Shown one piece after another: positions 56,196 through 64,000 of a DNA stretch of 64,000 bases (positions are counted from its first letter, which is position 1; every line of letters begins with the position of its first letter). The notes beneath the pieces were generated by a model. That model made no database searches. It was not told the origin of the DNA and worked only from the letters and a program-made list of their open reading frames with translations. Source of the DNA: Shimia sp. (GTDB lineage: Bacteria; Pseudomonadota; Alphaproteobacteria; Rhodobacterales; Rhodobacteraceae); NCBI RefSeq assembly GCF_022448905.1, contig NZ_JAKVCW010000005.1, positions 244,100 to 308,099 of the forward strand, read 5' to 3'. A program made the position numbers and the translations under genes.

Positions 56196-56225
56196 AAAGG
56201 CCTGCCGCGTTGGCGGGCCTTTTTT
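56196..56225 (+). terminator. Rho-independent terminator of clpB
   Basis: A 10-bp stem AAGGCCTGCC/GGCGGGCCTT (one T-G pair) with a GCGTT loop is followed by a run of T. Confidence 0.9.
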
Positions 56226-56259
56226 ATGAGATGACGATACAACAGAACGGCAAGGCACG

Positions 56260-57654
56260 ATGACACAACGGATGACATGGCAAAAACTGTTGAACGCGGA
56301 ACGTCCGGGCAAACCAGGCTTGCCAGAAGACCCGGGTCGCCCGAACTACACGCAGGACGCTGACCGCATTATTTTCTCTGCGTCTTTCCGCCGGCTGGCC
56401 AATAAAACGCAGGTGCATCCGCTATATGCCAACGACCATCTGCGCCACCGCATGATCCACTCTTCTGAGGTGGCGAGCGTGGGGCGCAATTTGGGCATGC
56501 AGGTTGGTCACTGGCTGGAAAAACGGGGCGACATCCAGCCCGGAGAGGCGCATCGGGTCGCTGGCAATATTCACGCAGCTGCTTTGGCGCATGACATTGG
56601 CAATCCACCGTTTGGCCATTCTGGGGAAGCCACCATTGGCGCGTGGTATAAAGAGCGATTTGAAACGTCTGAAGGGTTGTTCAAAGGCGTGGATGAAACT
56701 CTGTGGGAAGAATTTTCCAAGTTTGAAGGCAATGCGCAAGGTTACCGTATCCTCACTCGGCTGGAGATGTACCGCGGTGAGCGCGGCATGGACCTTTCCA
56801 ATGCTGTTATTGGGGCCTTTACCAAGTACCCGATGTCGGCAGCGTGCTCCAAAGCGCTAAAGTCGGAAAAAGCAGCTGAGGGAGTTCCTGCCTCGGAGGT
56901 GAAAAATCACATCTATGCAGGGGCGAAGAAGTTTGGTTTTTTTGAAGGTGAGCAAGAGATATTTGCCCAAACTGCCTATGCATTGGGCTTGATCGAGGAG
57001 CGCACGGAGAAAGGCCATATTTGGTGGCGCCGCCATCCTCTGGTGTTCCTTGTCGAGGCTGCCGATGACATTTGCTACAACATCGTTGATCTGGAGGATG
57101 GGTTTAGCGCTGGTGATCTCAGTTTTGCGCAGGTGGAGTCACTGCTGTCGGCCCTGATTGGCAAGAAGCCAAACGATTTAGGAACCTACACAGAATACGA
57201 ACACATCAGCTACCTTCGGGCCCGGGCAATTGGCTGTGCGATCGACGCTTGTGTGGTTGCCTTCCAGGAGCAATACGATGCGATTATGGAAGGGCGTTAT
57301 TCCGGAGAGTTGATGAATGACTCCGCGCTTGGTCAAAAGTTCCGCGACATTCGGGAAGTGGCTAATGAGCAGCTCTTCGTGGCCCCTCGTAAAACCAAGC
57401 TCGAGGTGCGGGGACGGAACCTGATCTGTACTGTTCTGGATGGCATTTTGCCTGCCTATGAAGCGTTGAAAAATGCGGGCTGGGATGACGGCAATTTGCC
57501 TGACTACGAGCGGCAACTGGTGCGGGCAGTAGCGCTGGATATGCGGGGTGTTTCCTCTAACTACGAAGCTCTGCACGCCATGGCCGACTTTGTTTCAGGT
57601 ATGACCGATCGTTACGCGCTAGAAGTGGCGAAGTTGGTTTCTGGAACTGCCTGA
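56260..57654 (+). CDS. dgt: Deoxyguanosinetriphosphate triphosphohydrolase (dGTPase)
   Basis: An HD-domain enzyme that splits dGTP into deoxyguanosine and triphosphate. The 464-residue protein shows the family start (DADRIIFSASFRRLANKTQV), the first metal His in RHRMIHSSEVASVGR, the HD pair in ALAHDIGNPPFGHSGE near residue 110 and the later Asp in LVEAADDICYNIVDLEDG. The DNA is clearly less GC-rich than its neighbours (30 of 60 bases at 56701-56760 against 41 of 60 at 55141-55200 in clpB), which hints at acquisition by transfer. It overlaps a HAD phosphatase gene by one base. Some dGTPases act in phage defence; housekeeping dNTP control is the other possibility. Confidence 0.93.
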   Translation: MTQRMTWQKLLNAERPGKPGLPEDPGRPNYTQDADRIIFSASFRRLANKTQVHPLYANDHLRHRMIHSSEVASVGRNLGMQVGHWLEKRGDIQPGEAHRVAGNIHAAALAHDIGNPPFGHSGEATIGAWYKERFETSEGLFKGVDETLWEEFSKFEGNAQGYRILTRLEMYRGERGMDLSNAVIGAFTKYPMSAACSKALKSEKAAEGVPASEVKNHIYAGAKKFGFFEGEQEIFAQTAYALGLIEERTEKGHIWWRRHPLVFLVEAADDICYNIVDLEDGFSAGDLSFAQVESLLSALIGKKPNDLGTYTEYEHISYLRARAIGCAIDACVVAFQEQYDAIMEGRYSGELMNDSALGQKFRDIREVANEQLFVAPRKTKLEVRGRNLICTVLDGILPAYEALKNAGWDDGNLPDYERQLVRAVALDMRGVSSNYEALHAMADFVSGMTDRYALEVAKLVSGTA

Positions 57655-58322
57655 TGACGCCGAACCTCGTCCTGTTTGATTGCGACGGCGTGCTGGTGGA
57701 TAGCGAAACTGTCACCAATCGCATCATTCAGAAAAACCTCGCCGCGCGTGGCCTGTGTCTTCCTTTGGAACAAATCGTCACTCTCTTTGTGGGTGGCACC
57801 ATGGCTGGCGTGCGCGATACGGCGCAATCGATGGGCGCCATTCTCGAAAGCAATTGGCTAGATCTCATCTATGGCGAGATGTTTGCCGGACTTGCAGCTC
57901 AGTGCGAGGTGATCTCGGGTGTCACGGAGGTGTTGGACCATCTGGACTGTGCCCACATACCTTATGCGGTTTGCTCCAATGGGCCTCATGCCAAGATGGA
58001 CATCACGTTGACGGCCTGCGGCCTCAAAGAACGCTTTGGCGGCCGTATTTACTCCCGCGAGGATGTGCCTGCACCCAAGCCCGCACCGGATGTGTATCTG
58101 TATGCCGCCAAATTGGCTGACATCGCACCGGCGCGATGCGTCGTGATTGAGGACAGCACATCGGGTGCGAAAGCAGGCAAAGCTGCCGGCATGCGCACCT
58201 TAGGCTATGTCGCTGAATCCAATCCAACGCGCCTCGCACCCATCTGTGACGTACTGTTTGACGACATGCGTAAACTCCCAAAATTGTTGCACTTGCCTCA
58301 CGCGGCTGTTGCCCAATCGTGA
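57654..58322 (+). CDS. HAD-superfamily phosphatase
   Basis: A 222-residue HAD hydrolase of the beta-phosphoglucomutase/phosphoglycolate-phosphatase type. Motif I is LFDCDGVLVDSE with nucleophile Asp near residue 8, motif II is VCSNGPHAK with a Ser-Asn in place of Thr, the Lys is in REDVPAPKPAPDVY, and motif IV is VVIEDSTSGAKAG. The cap is helical. It overlaps the dGTPase stop by one base, so the two are translated together and may share a nucleotide-related function. Its substrate is unknown. Confidence 0.88.
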   Translation: MTPNLVLFDCDGVLVDSETVTNRIIQKNLAARGLCLPLEQIVTLFVGGTMAGVRDTAQSMGAILESNWLDLIYGEMFAGLAAQCEVISGVTEVLDHLDCAHIPYAVCSNGPHAKMDITLTACGLKERFGGRIYSREDVPAPKPAPDVYLYAAKLADIAPARCVVIEDSTSGAKAGKAAGMRTLGYVAESNPTRLAPICDVLFDDMRKLPKLLHLPHAAVAQS

Positions 58323-58381
58323 CTTGCTCTCGCCCTAAACGGGCGGCACTTTAGGTGTGACGCGCCAGAAGGGAGCCAGTC

Positions 58382-59878
58382 ATGGAAAGCACAATGGAAA
58401 CAGCCTTTGATGTGGTGGAATTTCTCGGCCTGACCTTTGTGCTGATCTTCGCGCTTCTGGTTGTGGCGGCGATCATCCTCTTCATTGTCGACCGCAACCA
58501 GACCGGCGACGCCATCCGGCGCAACTATCCTGTGATTGGCCGCTTCCGCCATATCTTCTCGGAGCTGGGCGAGTTCTTCCGGCAGTATTTCTTTGCCATG
58601 GACCGCGAGGAACTGCCGTTCAACCGTGCCCAACGCGAGTGGGTTGGCCGGGCAGGGGAGGGCAAATCCAACACCATCGCCTTTGGCTCCACCCGCAATC
58701 TCAACGTGCCGGGCACGCCGATTTTTGTGAACGATCCGTTCCCGCCGCTGGACGATGAATATGCCAAGTCAGAGCCGCTGCTGATTGGCCCCACCGCCCG
58801 CACGCCATACCTTGCGCCGTCCTTCTTCAATATCTCCGGCATGAGTTACGGCGCGTTGTCTAAGCCAGCAGTGCAGGCGCTCAGCCATGGGGCTGCGGCG
58901 GCAGGCATCTGGCTCAACACCGGCGAAGGTGGCGTCAGCCCGTTTCACTACGAAGGCGGCTGCGATCTGGTCTATCAAATTGGCACCGCTAAATTTGGCG
59001 TGCGCAATGCGGAAGGGGGGCTGGATGACGCCAAACTTCGTGAGATCGCCAGTCACAAAAACATTCGCATGTTCGAAGTGAAAATGGCCCAGGGCGCCAA
59101 GCCTGGCAAAGGCGGCATCCTTCCGGGCGAAAAGGTCACCGAAGAGATCGCCAAAATCCGTGGGCTTCAGGTCGGGCAGGATGGCATCTCCCCCAACCGC
59201 CACCGAGAGATCGATAACTTTGACCATCTGCTGGATTTCCTCGCCCACATCCGCGAGGTCACCGGCAAGCCGGTGGGGATCAAAACCGTGGTTGGCGCGG
59301 AACTCACCATGCGCGAGTTCTTTGAAACCATCGCCCGGCGTGGTGCCGACATGGCCCCGGATTTCATCACCATCGATGGCGGCGAAGGCGGCACTGGCGC
59401 CGCGCCCATGCCGTTGATGGACTTGGTGGGTATGCCTGTGCGCGAGGCGCTGCCTCTGGTGGCGGATCTACGCGATGAGTTCGAATTGCACGACCGCATC
59501 CGCCTGATCGCCTCGGGCAAGCTGGTCAATCCCGGCGACATCGCCTGGGCGCTCGCGGCAGGCGCAGACTTCGTGGTCTCCGCCCGTGGCTTCATGTTTG
59601 CGCTGGGCTGCATTCAGGCGCTCAAGTGCAACAAAAATACCTGCCCCACCGGCATCACCACCCATGACCCACGTTTCCAGAAGGGTCTGGTTGTGGACCG
59701 CAAAGCCCCGCGCGTGGCGCGCTATGCCCAGGCGTTGGTGAAAGAGGTTGAAGTCATCGCTCATTCCGTCGGCGTGTCCGAGCCCCGCAAACTGCGCCGC
59801 CGCCATGTGCGACTGGTGCAACCCAACGGCCGCTCCGTGCCAATGAACGAGGTCTTCCCCCGGCCCGGTGCCATGTAG
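58382..59878 (+). CDS. Membrane-anchored glutamate-synthase-like FMN protein
   Basis: A 498-residue protein of the glutamate synthase central/FMN-binding domain family (GltB2-type). An N-terminal membrane helix (GLTFVLIFALLVVAAIILFI, about residues 18-37) anchors it. The barrel has FFNISGMSYGALSKPAVQAL, GEGGVSPFHYEGGCDLVYQI, the FMN region DFITIDGGEGGTGAAPMPLM and a Cys cluster ALKCNKNTCPTGITTHDP for a [3Fe-4S] centre. No glutamine amidotransferase domain is present, so it may use ammonia or another donor, or have a different function. GGGAG precedes the ATG. Confidence 0.88.
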   Translation: MESTMETAFDVVEFLGLTFVLIFALLVVAAIILFIVDRNQTGDAIRRNYPVIGRFRHIFSELGEFFRQYFFAMDREELPFNRAQREWVGRAGEGKSNTIAFGSTRNLNVPGTPIFVNDPFPPLDDEYAKSEPLLIGPTARTPYLAPSFFNISGMSYGALSKPAVQALSHGAAAAGIWLNTGEGGVSPFHYEGGCDLVYQIGTAKFGVRNAEGGLDDAKLREIASHKNIRMFEVKMAQGAKPGKGGILPGEKVTEEIAKIRGLQVGQDGISPNRHREIDNFDHLLDFLAHIREVTGKPVGIKTVVGAELTMREFFETIARRGADMAPDFITIDGGEGGTGAAPMPLMDLVGMPVREALPLVADLRDEFELHDRIRLIASGKLVNPGDIAWALAAGADFVVSARGFMFALGCIQALKCNKNTCPTGITTHDPRFQKGLVVDRKAPRVARYAQALVKEVEVIAHSVGVSEPRKLRRRHVRLVQPNGRSVPMNEVFPRPGAM

Positions 59879-59887
59879 CCCCTCTGT

Positions 59888-59933
59888 CTTCTCAGTCTTC
59901 AAATATCCCGGGGGTGTGGGGGCTGGCCCCCAC
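59888..59933. repeat. Dispersed intergenic motif, copy 4, with a CTGG-loop hairpin
   Basis: Ten bases after the glutamate-synthase-like gene, CTTCTCAGTCTTCAAATATCCC begins the motif and is followed by the perfect 7-bp stem GTGGGGG-CTGG-CCCCCAC (59916-59933). The layout repeats that at 23974-24038. Confidence 0.6.
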
Positions 59934-60055
59934 TTCCAACACATCTCAAACGCGCCAAACGTTACAATCGCCCCACACCATCGTGACCATGCTTGTGTGG
60001 CGTGGGTCCCAACACCTGCGCTATCAGACTCTCAACGCAATAGGAGAGACCCCAC

Positions 60056-60958
60056 ATGGCGCACCGCTGGACCAATGACCTCACACTTGACGACGTGACC
60101 CCCAAGTCCGCCTATCTGAACCGCCGCCAGGTCATGGCCGGTATGGCAGGTCTCGGCCTCGCAGCCTTTGCGCCCAAAGCACACGCAGCCACCGATCTTA
60201 CCCCCACAGATTTTGACGTCATCACCCAGTACAACAACTTCTATGAGTTCGGCACCGGCAAGGAAGACCCCGCCAAACACGCCCACCGCCTGACCACCAA
60301 GCCTTGGAGCATCAAGATCGACGGTCTGGTCGACCGCCCCGGCGACTACGCGCTCGAAGACATCCTCTCCAAAATGACCATTGAGGAGCGCATCTACCGC
60401 TTCCGCTGTGTTGAAGCCTGGTCGATGGTGGTGCCATGGAACGGCTTTGAGCTGAAAGACCTGCTGGACCTCGCGGGCGTGAAATCCTCCGCCAAATACG
60501 TGGCCTTCGAAACGCTCTACCGCCCCAAAGAAATGATTGGCCAGAACTCGCCTTTCCTGGATTGGCCCTACGTCGAAGGCCTGCGCCTGGATGAGGCCAA
60601 CCACCCGCTCACACTGATGGCGACAGGCATCTACGGCAAAGACATGCCCAAACAAAACGGCGCGCCGATCCGTCTGGTGGTGCCGTGGAAATACGGCTTC
60701 AAATCGATCAAATCCATCGTGCGCATCACGCTGACCGACAAAGAGCCGCCCACCAGCTGGAACAAATCCATCCCCGGTGAATATGGCTTCTACTCCAACG
60801 TAAACCCAGAGGTGGACCACCCTCGTTGGTCCCAAGCCTCCGAGCGTCCCATTGGCGGTGGCTTCTTTGCCAAACGCATCCTAACCCTGATGTTCAACGG
60901 CTATGAGAAAGAGGTCGCCAGCCTTTACGAAGGCATGGACCTGCGCAAAAACTACTGA
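60056..60958 (+). CDS. msrP: Protein-methionine-sulfoxide reductase catalytic subunit
   Basis: The periplasmic molybdopterin enzyme that repairs oxidised methionines in envelope proteins, receiving electrons from MsrQ. The 300-residue protein has a twin-arginine signal ([11 protein letters not shown], Arg23-Arg24, cut after KAHA). The molybdenum-ligating Cys is Cys118 in [17 protein letters not shown]. The conserved [16 protein letters not shown] region and the C-terminus ([11 protein letters not shown]) match MsrP. It precedes msrQ by 5 bases. Confidence 0.96.
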   Translation: MAHRWTNDLTLDDVTPKSAYLNRRQVMAGMAGLGLAAFAPKAHAATDLTPTDFDVITQYNNFYEFGTGKEDPAKHAHRLTTKPWSIKIDGLVDRPGDYALEDILSKMTIEERIYRFRCVEAWSMVVPWNGFELKDLLDLAGVKSSAKYVAFETLYRPKEMIGQNSPFLDWPYVEGLRLDEANHPLTLMATGIYGKDMPKQNGAPIRLVVPWKYGFKSIKSIVRITLTDKEPPTSWNKSIPGEYGFYSNVNPEVDHPRWSQASERPIGGGFFAKRILTLMFNGYEKEVASLYEGMDLRKNY

Positions 60959-60963
60959 AATCC

Positions 60964-61581
60964 ATGATCGACACCATAAACACTCTTGTGCGCAAAACGC
61001 CCAGCTGGCTGCTCTATCTGATTGGGGCGGCCTATCCGACTTGGCTGCTCTATGCGGGCTTCACCGGCGGCTTGGGTGTTGACCCAGTCAAGGCGATGGA
61101 GCACGCGCTGGGCAAAGTTGGCTTGCAAGTGTTGATCGCGATCCTGCTGGTTACCCCTCTGCGCCGCTTCACCAAGCTCAACTTCCTGAGCTGGCGCCGG
61201 GCGCTGGGTGTGATCGCCTTTTTCTACATCCTGCTGCACTTCCTTGTCTGGATGGTGCTGGATGTGCAGATCCTCAGCCAAGTCAAAGCCGACCTCATCA
61301 AACGCCCCTACATCATTGTCGGCATGGTTTCTTTGCTGATCCTGCTGCCGCTGGCGATTACGTCCAACAACCTGTCGATCCGCAAGCTTGGCCCGCGCTG
61401 GCGTAAGCTGCACAAAGCAACCTATCTCGCCGTGGCGCTGGGGGGGGTGCATTACATCATGCAGACCAAGGGCTTTGAATATGAGCCTTACATCTATCTC
61501 GCGCTGGTCATTGGCTTGATCGCAATGCGCAAGCTGCCGAAGAAACGCGCCGCGCCGCCGGCGAACCGTCAGGCGGCGTGA
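60964..61581 (+). CDS. msrQ: Protein-methionine-sulfoxide reductase haem-binding subunit
   Basis: The integral membrane partner of MsrP, which passes electrons from the quinone pool or a flavin reductase. The 205-residue protein has about six helices of the ferric-reductase-like type. Likely haem-ligand His residues occur in FYILLHFLVW and in HKATYLAVALGGVHYIMQTK, with a conserved RKLGPRWRKLHK loop. The start overlaps no other gene and lies 5 bases after msrP. It converges on the PLP-enzyme gene with 27 bases between the stops. Confidence 0.95.
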   Translation: MIDTINTLVRKTPSWLLYLIGAAYPTWLLYAGFTGGLGVDPVKAMEHALGKVGLQVLIAILLVTPLRRFTKLNFLSWRRALGVIAFFYILLHFLVWMVLDVQILSQVKADLIKRPYIIVGMVSLLILLPLAITSNNLSIRKLGPRWRKLHKATYLAVALGGVHYIMQTKGFEYEPYIYLALVIGLIAMRKLPKKRAAPPANRQAA

Positions 61582-61608
61582 GCCCCACGCTCGCGCCGCC
61601 CTCTTTCT

Positions 61609-62919
61609 TTAGCTGTGCACAAACTGGACCGTGTCAAAACGCTGCCGCCAGGCGCTGACCTCTGCGGCCACATCGTCACCAGCCAAACCCGCAGCAATCA
61701 ATCCGGCCAAACGGTCGGCATCCGCCGCTGTGATACCCCAGCGCACCAATTCCGGCGTGCCAATGCGCAGCCCGTTCATGTCGCCCGCGACCTCGGCGAC
61801 AGGCAGTCCAATGCCACAGGCCAGGAACCCCGCCTTACGCAAAACTTTGGACGCTGCCTGTCCGCCGCCATAGCTTTCCGCCAGAACCGCAAACTGATGG
61901 GACTGCGTGTGACCGTTGCGTCCCGCAAACACCGGCACGCCCTTGGCGTCCAACGCCGCCGCCAAAGCCTGCGCCATGGCAATCATCTCCTGCGCATAAG
62001 CCGCTCCAAAACTGCGCCAGTCCAGCATCGTCACTGCCAGCGCCGCCGACTTGGCCGCATCAAAATTGGCCGTCATGCCGGGGAAGGCAATCGCGTCCAG
62101 CGCCTTGGCGATCTCCGCATCATTGCTGACAATCAATCCACCTGCAGGGCCGCCAAGGCTCTTGTAGGTGCTCATGGTCATAAAATGCGCCCCTTCGGTC
62201 AGCGGGTTCCGCCAGGCCTTGCCTGCTATGATCCCGCATTGGTGGGCCGCATCAAACATCACCTTGGCACCCACCTCATCAGCAATCGCGCGCACTTCTT
62301 TCACCGGATGTTCAAACAGGTTCAGGCTGCCGCCAATGGTGATCAGCTTCGGCTGCTCCTTCAACACAAGCGCCCGCAATGCGTCCAAATCCACCGTGTA
62401 GCCATCCGCATCCGTCGGGGCCATCACCGTGCGCAGTCCAAACAGTCCGGCGCAGCCGGCCACATGATGAGTCACGTGCCCGCCAATCGTTGCGGGCGGC
62501 GCAATGATTGTGTCGCCTGGTTCGCAGGTCGCCATAAACCCATAGAGATTGGCAATCGCGCCTGACGGCACGCGGATCTCGGCAAACTTGGCGTCAAACA
62601 CCTCGGCGGCCAGTTCCGCGGCAATCACCTCAATCTCTTCAATCGCCTCGAGCCCCATTTCGTATTTGTCGCCGGGGTAACCCAACGACGGGCGCGACCC
62701 GATGCCGGAGGCCAAAAGCGCCTCGGCCCGTGGGTTCATCACATTGGTGGCGGGGTTGAGGTTGAAACACTCCCGCTCATGAATGTCGCGGTTTTTGGCA
62801 GCGAGGCCCTCGATCCGATCCAGAATATCCGTCGCCGATGTCTCCGCCGTCTTTTTGGCAATGTCGCGCACCAGGGTTTCACTTGCCGCCGGCACCCAGT
62901 CTCTGAAATCCAATGTCAT
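61609..62919 (-). CDS. SHMT-like PLP-dependent enzyme
   Basis: A 436-residue fold-type I PLP enzyme related to serine hydroxymethyltransferase. The PLP-pairing Asp and His are in DAAHQCGIIAG, and the Schiff-base Lys in MSTYKSLGGPAGG near residue 250 (STYK rather than the TTHKT of GlyA). The GSRPSLGYPGDKYEMGLEAI block replaces the glycine/folate motif of housekeeping SHMT. The C-terminal domain is intact. It is probably a specialised hydroxymethyltransferase or aldolase acting on another amino acid. A GcvA-type regulator is divergent, with a candidate operator between them. Confidence 0.85.
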   Translation of the reverse strand: MTLDFRDWVPAASETLVRDIAKKTAETSATDILDRIEGLAAKNRDIHERECFNLNPATNVMNPRAEALLASGIGSRPSLGYPGDKYEMGLEAIEEIEVIAAELAAEVFDAKFAEIRVPSGAIANLYGFMATCEPGDTIIAPPATIGGHVTHHVAGCAGLFGLRTVMAPTDADGYTVDLDALRALVLKEQPKLITIGGSLNLFEHPVKEVRAIADEVGAKVMFDAAHQCGIIAGKAWRNPLTEGAHFMTMSTYKSLGGPAGGLIVSNDAEIAKALDAIAFPGMTANFDAAKSAALAVTMLDWRSFGAAYAQEMIAMAQALAAALDAKGVPVFAGRNGHTQSHQFAVLAESYGGGQAASKVLRKAGFLACGIGLPVAEVAGDMNGLRIGTPELVRWGITAADADRLAGLIAAGLAGDDVAAEVSAWRQRFDTVQFVHS

Positions 62920-62968
62920 GTCTCACCCCTCTATGTTTGATCCCAAAGTGACAGCCTCCCCTGACAAC

Positions 62969-62983
62969 GCAAATCAGATTTGC
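62969..62983. promoter_or_regulatory. Candidate LysR operator between the PLP-enzyme and regulator genes
   Basis: GCAAATC-A-GATTTGC is a perfect 7-1-7 palindrome in the 97-base divergent gap, 34 bases before the regulator start. Confidence 0.55.
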
Positions 62984-63016
62984 TATTTCTTGGCGTAGAA
63001 AAACTAAGGCTACGTC

Positions 63017-63895
63017 GTGTCTGTTCTGCCCAACCGCCCCAAAGGTCCGCCCTTGAACGCCCTGCGTGCGTTTGAGGCTGCCGCCCGTTTTCAAAGTTTT
63101 GTCGCGGCGGGGGAGGAGCTGGGGGTGACCCCTGGGGCGGTGTCGCAACACATCAAAGCGGTAGAGGCCTGGGCGCAGGTCACTCTGTTTCGTCGGCAGG
63201 CACAGGGGGTGACGTTGACGGCAGAAGGTCGCGACGTGGCTAAGGCTTTCACGCGGGCCTTTGACGAAATGGCGAAGGCCACACAGACCCTACGAAATCT
63301 CAGTCCAACCTCCGAAATCCACATCGCCGCATTGCCATCCGTGGCCCAGCTCTGGTTGCCGCCGCGCTTGGGCCATCTGCGCACGCTCCGTCCTGAGCTG
63401 AAGATCTCGGTATCCGCGATGGAGGCCCCGCCCAGTCTCACGCGAGACCTGTTTGACGTCGCACTGTTCATCGACAATCCGACAGAGAACCCAGAAGAAC
63501 GGATACTGGCAGAGGATGTCCTATTCCCAGTCTGCGCGCCCGTTTTGTTAGACAGCCATGCTTTCACCGACACGCCTCTCCTGCATGATCAAACCTGGTC
63601 CGAAGATTGGCGTCTCTGGTCTGAGGGTACGGGAACGGATGTAGGAGATCCAACGGCGGGTCCCAAGTACTCTCTTTATGGACTGGCCGTGGAAGAAGCC
63701 AAATCCGGCGCGGGTTTGTTGATGGCCCACGGCTGCCTGATTGCGCCATTGATCGAGACCGGCGCCCTGTGTCGGGTGTCAGAGAATGAGGTACCAACTG
63801 GCAAGGCTCTGGTGATGACCTTGCCCTATCCCTCTCGCCGCAAGGCGGGGCTGGAGGAGGTCGCCGATCTATTGTCAGGCCCTCTGTTGCTATAG
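63017..63895 (+). CDS. GcvA-type LysR-family regulator
   Basis: A 292-residue LysR regulator with a GTG start. The N-terminal LNALRAFEAAARFQSFVAAG and VTPGAVSQHIKAVEAW give the helix-turn-helix at about residues 12-70, in the form typical of GcvA/TrpI-like proteins. The effector domain follows (IHIAALPSVAQLWLPPRLGH onward). It is divergent from the SHMT-like gene, and proteins of this type often control the adjacent amino-acid enzyme. No terminator was found in the 105 bases after it, and nothing else is seen up to the window end. Confidence 0.9.
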   Translation: MSVLPNRPKGPPLNALRAFEAAARFQSFVAAGEELGVTPGAVSQHIKAVEAWAQVTLFRRQAQGVTLTAEGRDVAKAFTRAFDEMAKATQTLRNLSPTSEIHIAALPSVAQLWLPPRLGHLRTLRPELKISVSAMEAPPSLTRDLFDVALFIDNPTENPEERILAEDVLFPVCAPVLLDSHAFTDTPLLHDQTWSEDWRLWSEGTGTDVGDPTAGPKYSLYGLAVEEAKSGAGLLMAHGCLIAPLIETGALCRVSENEVPTGKALVMTLPYPSRRKAGLEEVADLLSGPLLL

Positions 63896-64000
63896 TTCTT
63901 GATTGCCCGTCCTCTCTCTTCAGTTTTTGGAAACGACAGTCTCATTGTCCTTCTTTCTCTGCACCTCCGTGAAACAGTCGCGATACCGCCATGATACCGA

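Overview
The window looks like chromosomal DNA of a marine alphaproteobacterium of the order Rhodobacterales (Roseobacter group). The evidence is the dnaA-dnaN-recF-gyrB cluster, a pca/pob protocatechuate cluster with a PcaQ-type regulator, large branched-chain-type (HAAT) ABC operons, high GC content and the MsrPQ, ClpB and DinB neighbourhoods. The assignment rests on protein recognition and context, not on a search. No rRNA, tRNA, CRISPR array, transposase or integrase was seen.

Layout. 1-2.6 kb: 3' part of an RND efflux pump, its terminator and a DnaQ-like exonuclease. 3.3-9.2 kb: a 4-hydroxybenzoate/protocatechuate operon on the minus strand (pobA, pcaC, pcaH, pcaG, a BKACE-family gene, pcaB) with divergent pcaQ. 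The BKACE gene offers a possible route from beta-ketoadipate to acetoacetate and succinyl-CoA. 9.3-15.05 kb: a small lipoprotein gene, then a probable 5.4-kb insertion bounded by 20-bp imperfect direct repeats, the right copy lying directly against the gyrB stop. It carries a LysR regulator, a haloalkane dehalogenase with all five expected catalytic residues, an MBL-like protein, an SDR lacking the usual Tyr-x3-Lys and a secreted protein, flanked by gene-free DNA. 15.05-22.1 kb: gyrB, recF, dnaN, dnaA and a candidate oriC. 22.1-24.7 kb: nth, a PfkB sugar/nucleoside kinase, dispersed intergenic repeats and a TetR regulator.

24.7-46.6 kb is the largest system. It contains two acyl-CoA dehydrogenase genes that look like complementary halves of a heteromeric enzyme and a first HAAT transporter (livH, livM, livG, livF, an acyl-CoA synthetase, a binding protein). 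A hybrid histidine kinase and OmpR-type regulator follow. A second transporter is transcribed away from the kinase (acyl-CoA synthetase, livG, livH, an 85-residue membrane protein, livM, binding protein, livF, a PaaK-like ligase). Together they can take up organic acids, activate them to CoA esters and begin their oxidation. A matching 6-4-6 inverted repeat upstream of the dehydrogenase genes and of the first livH suggests that the TetR protein controls both.

46.6-64 kb: a compact regulon of two membrane proteins and a TetR repressor with three near-identical operators; a CDF cation transporter; dinB; a Nudix hydrolase; pyrF; a PEMT/ICMT-like membrane protein; clpB behind a heat-shock-like promoter; a dGTPase gene of lower GC with an overlapping HAD phosphatase; a membrane-anchored glutamate-synthase-like flavoprotein; msrPQ; and an SHMT-like PLP enzyme with a divergent GcvA-type LysR regulator.
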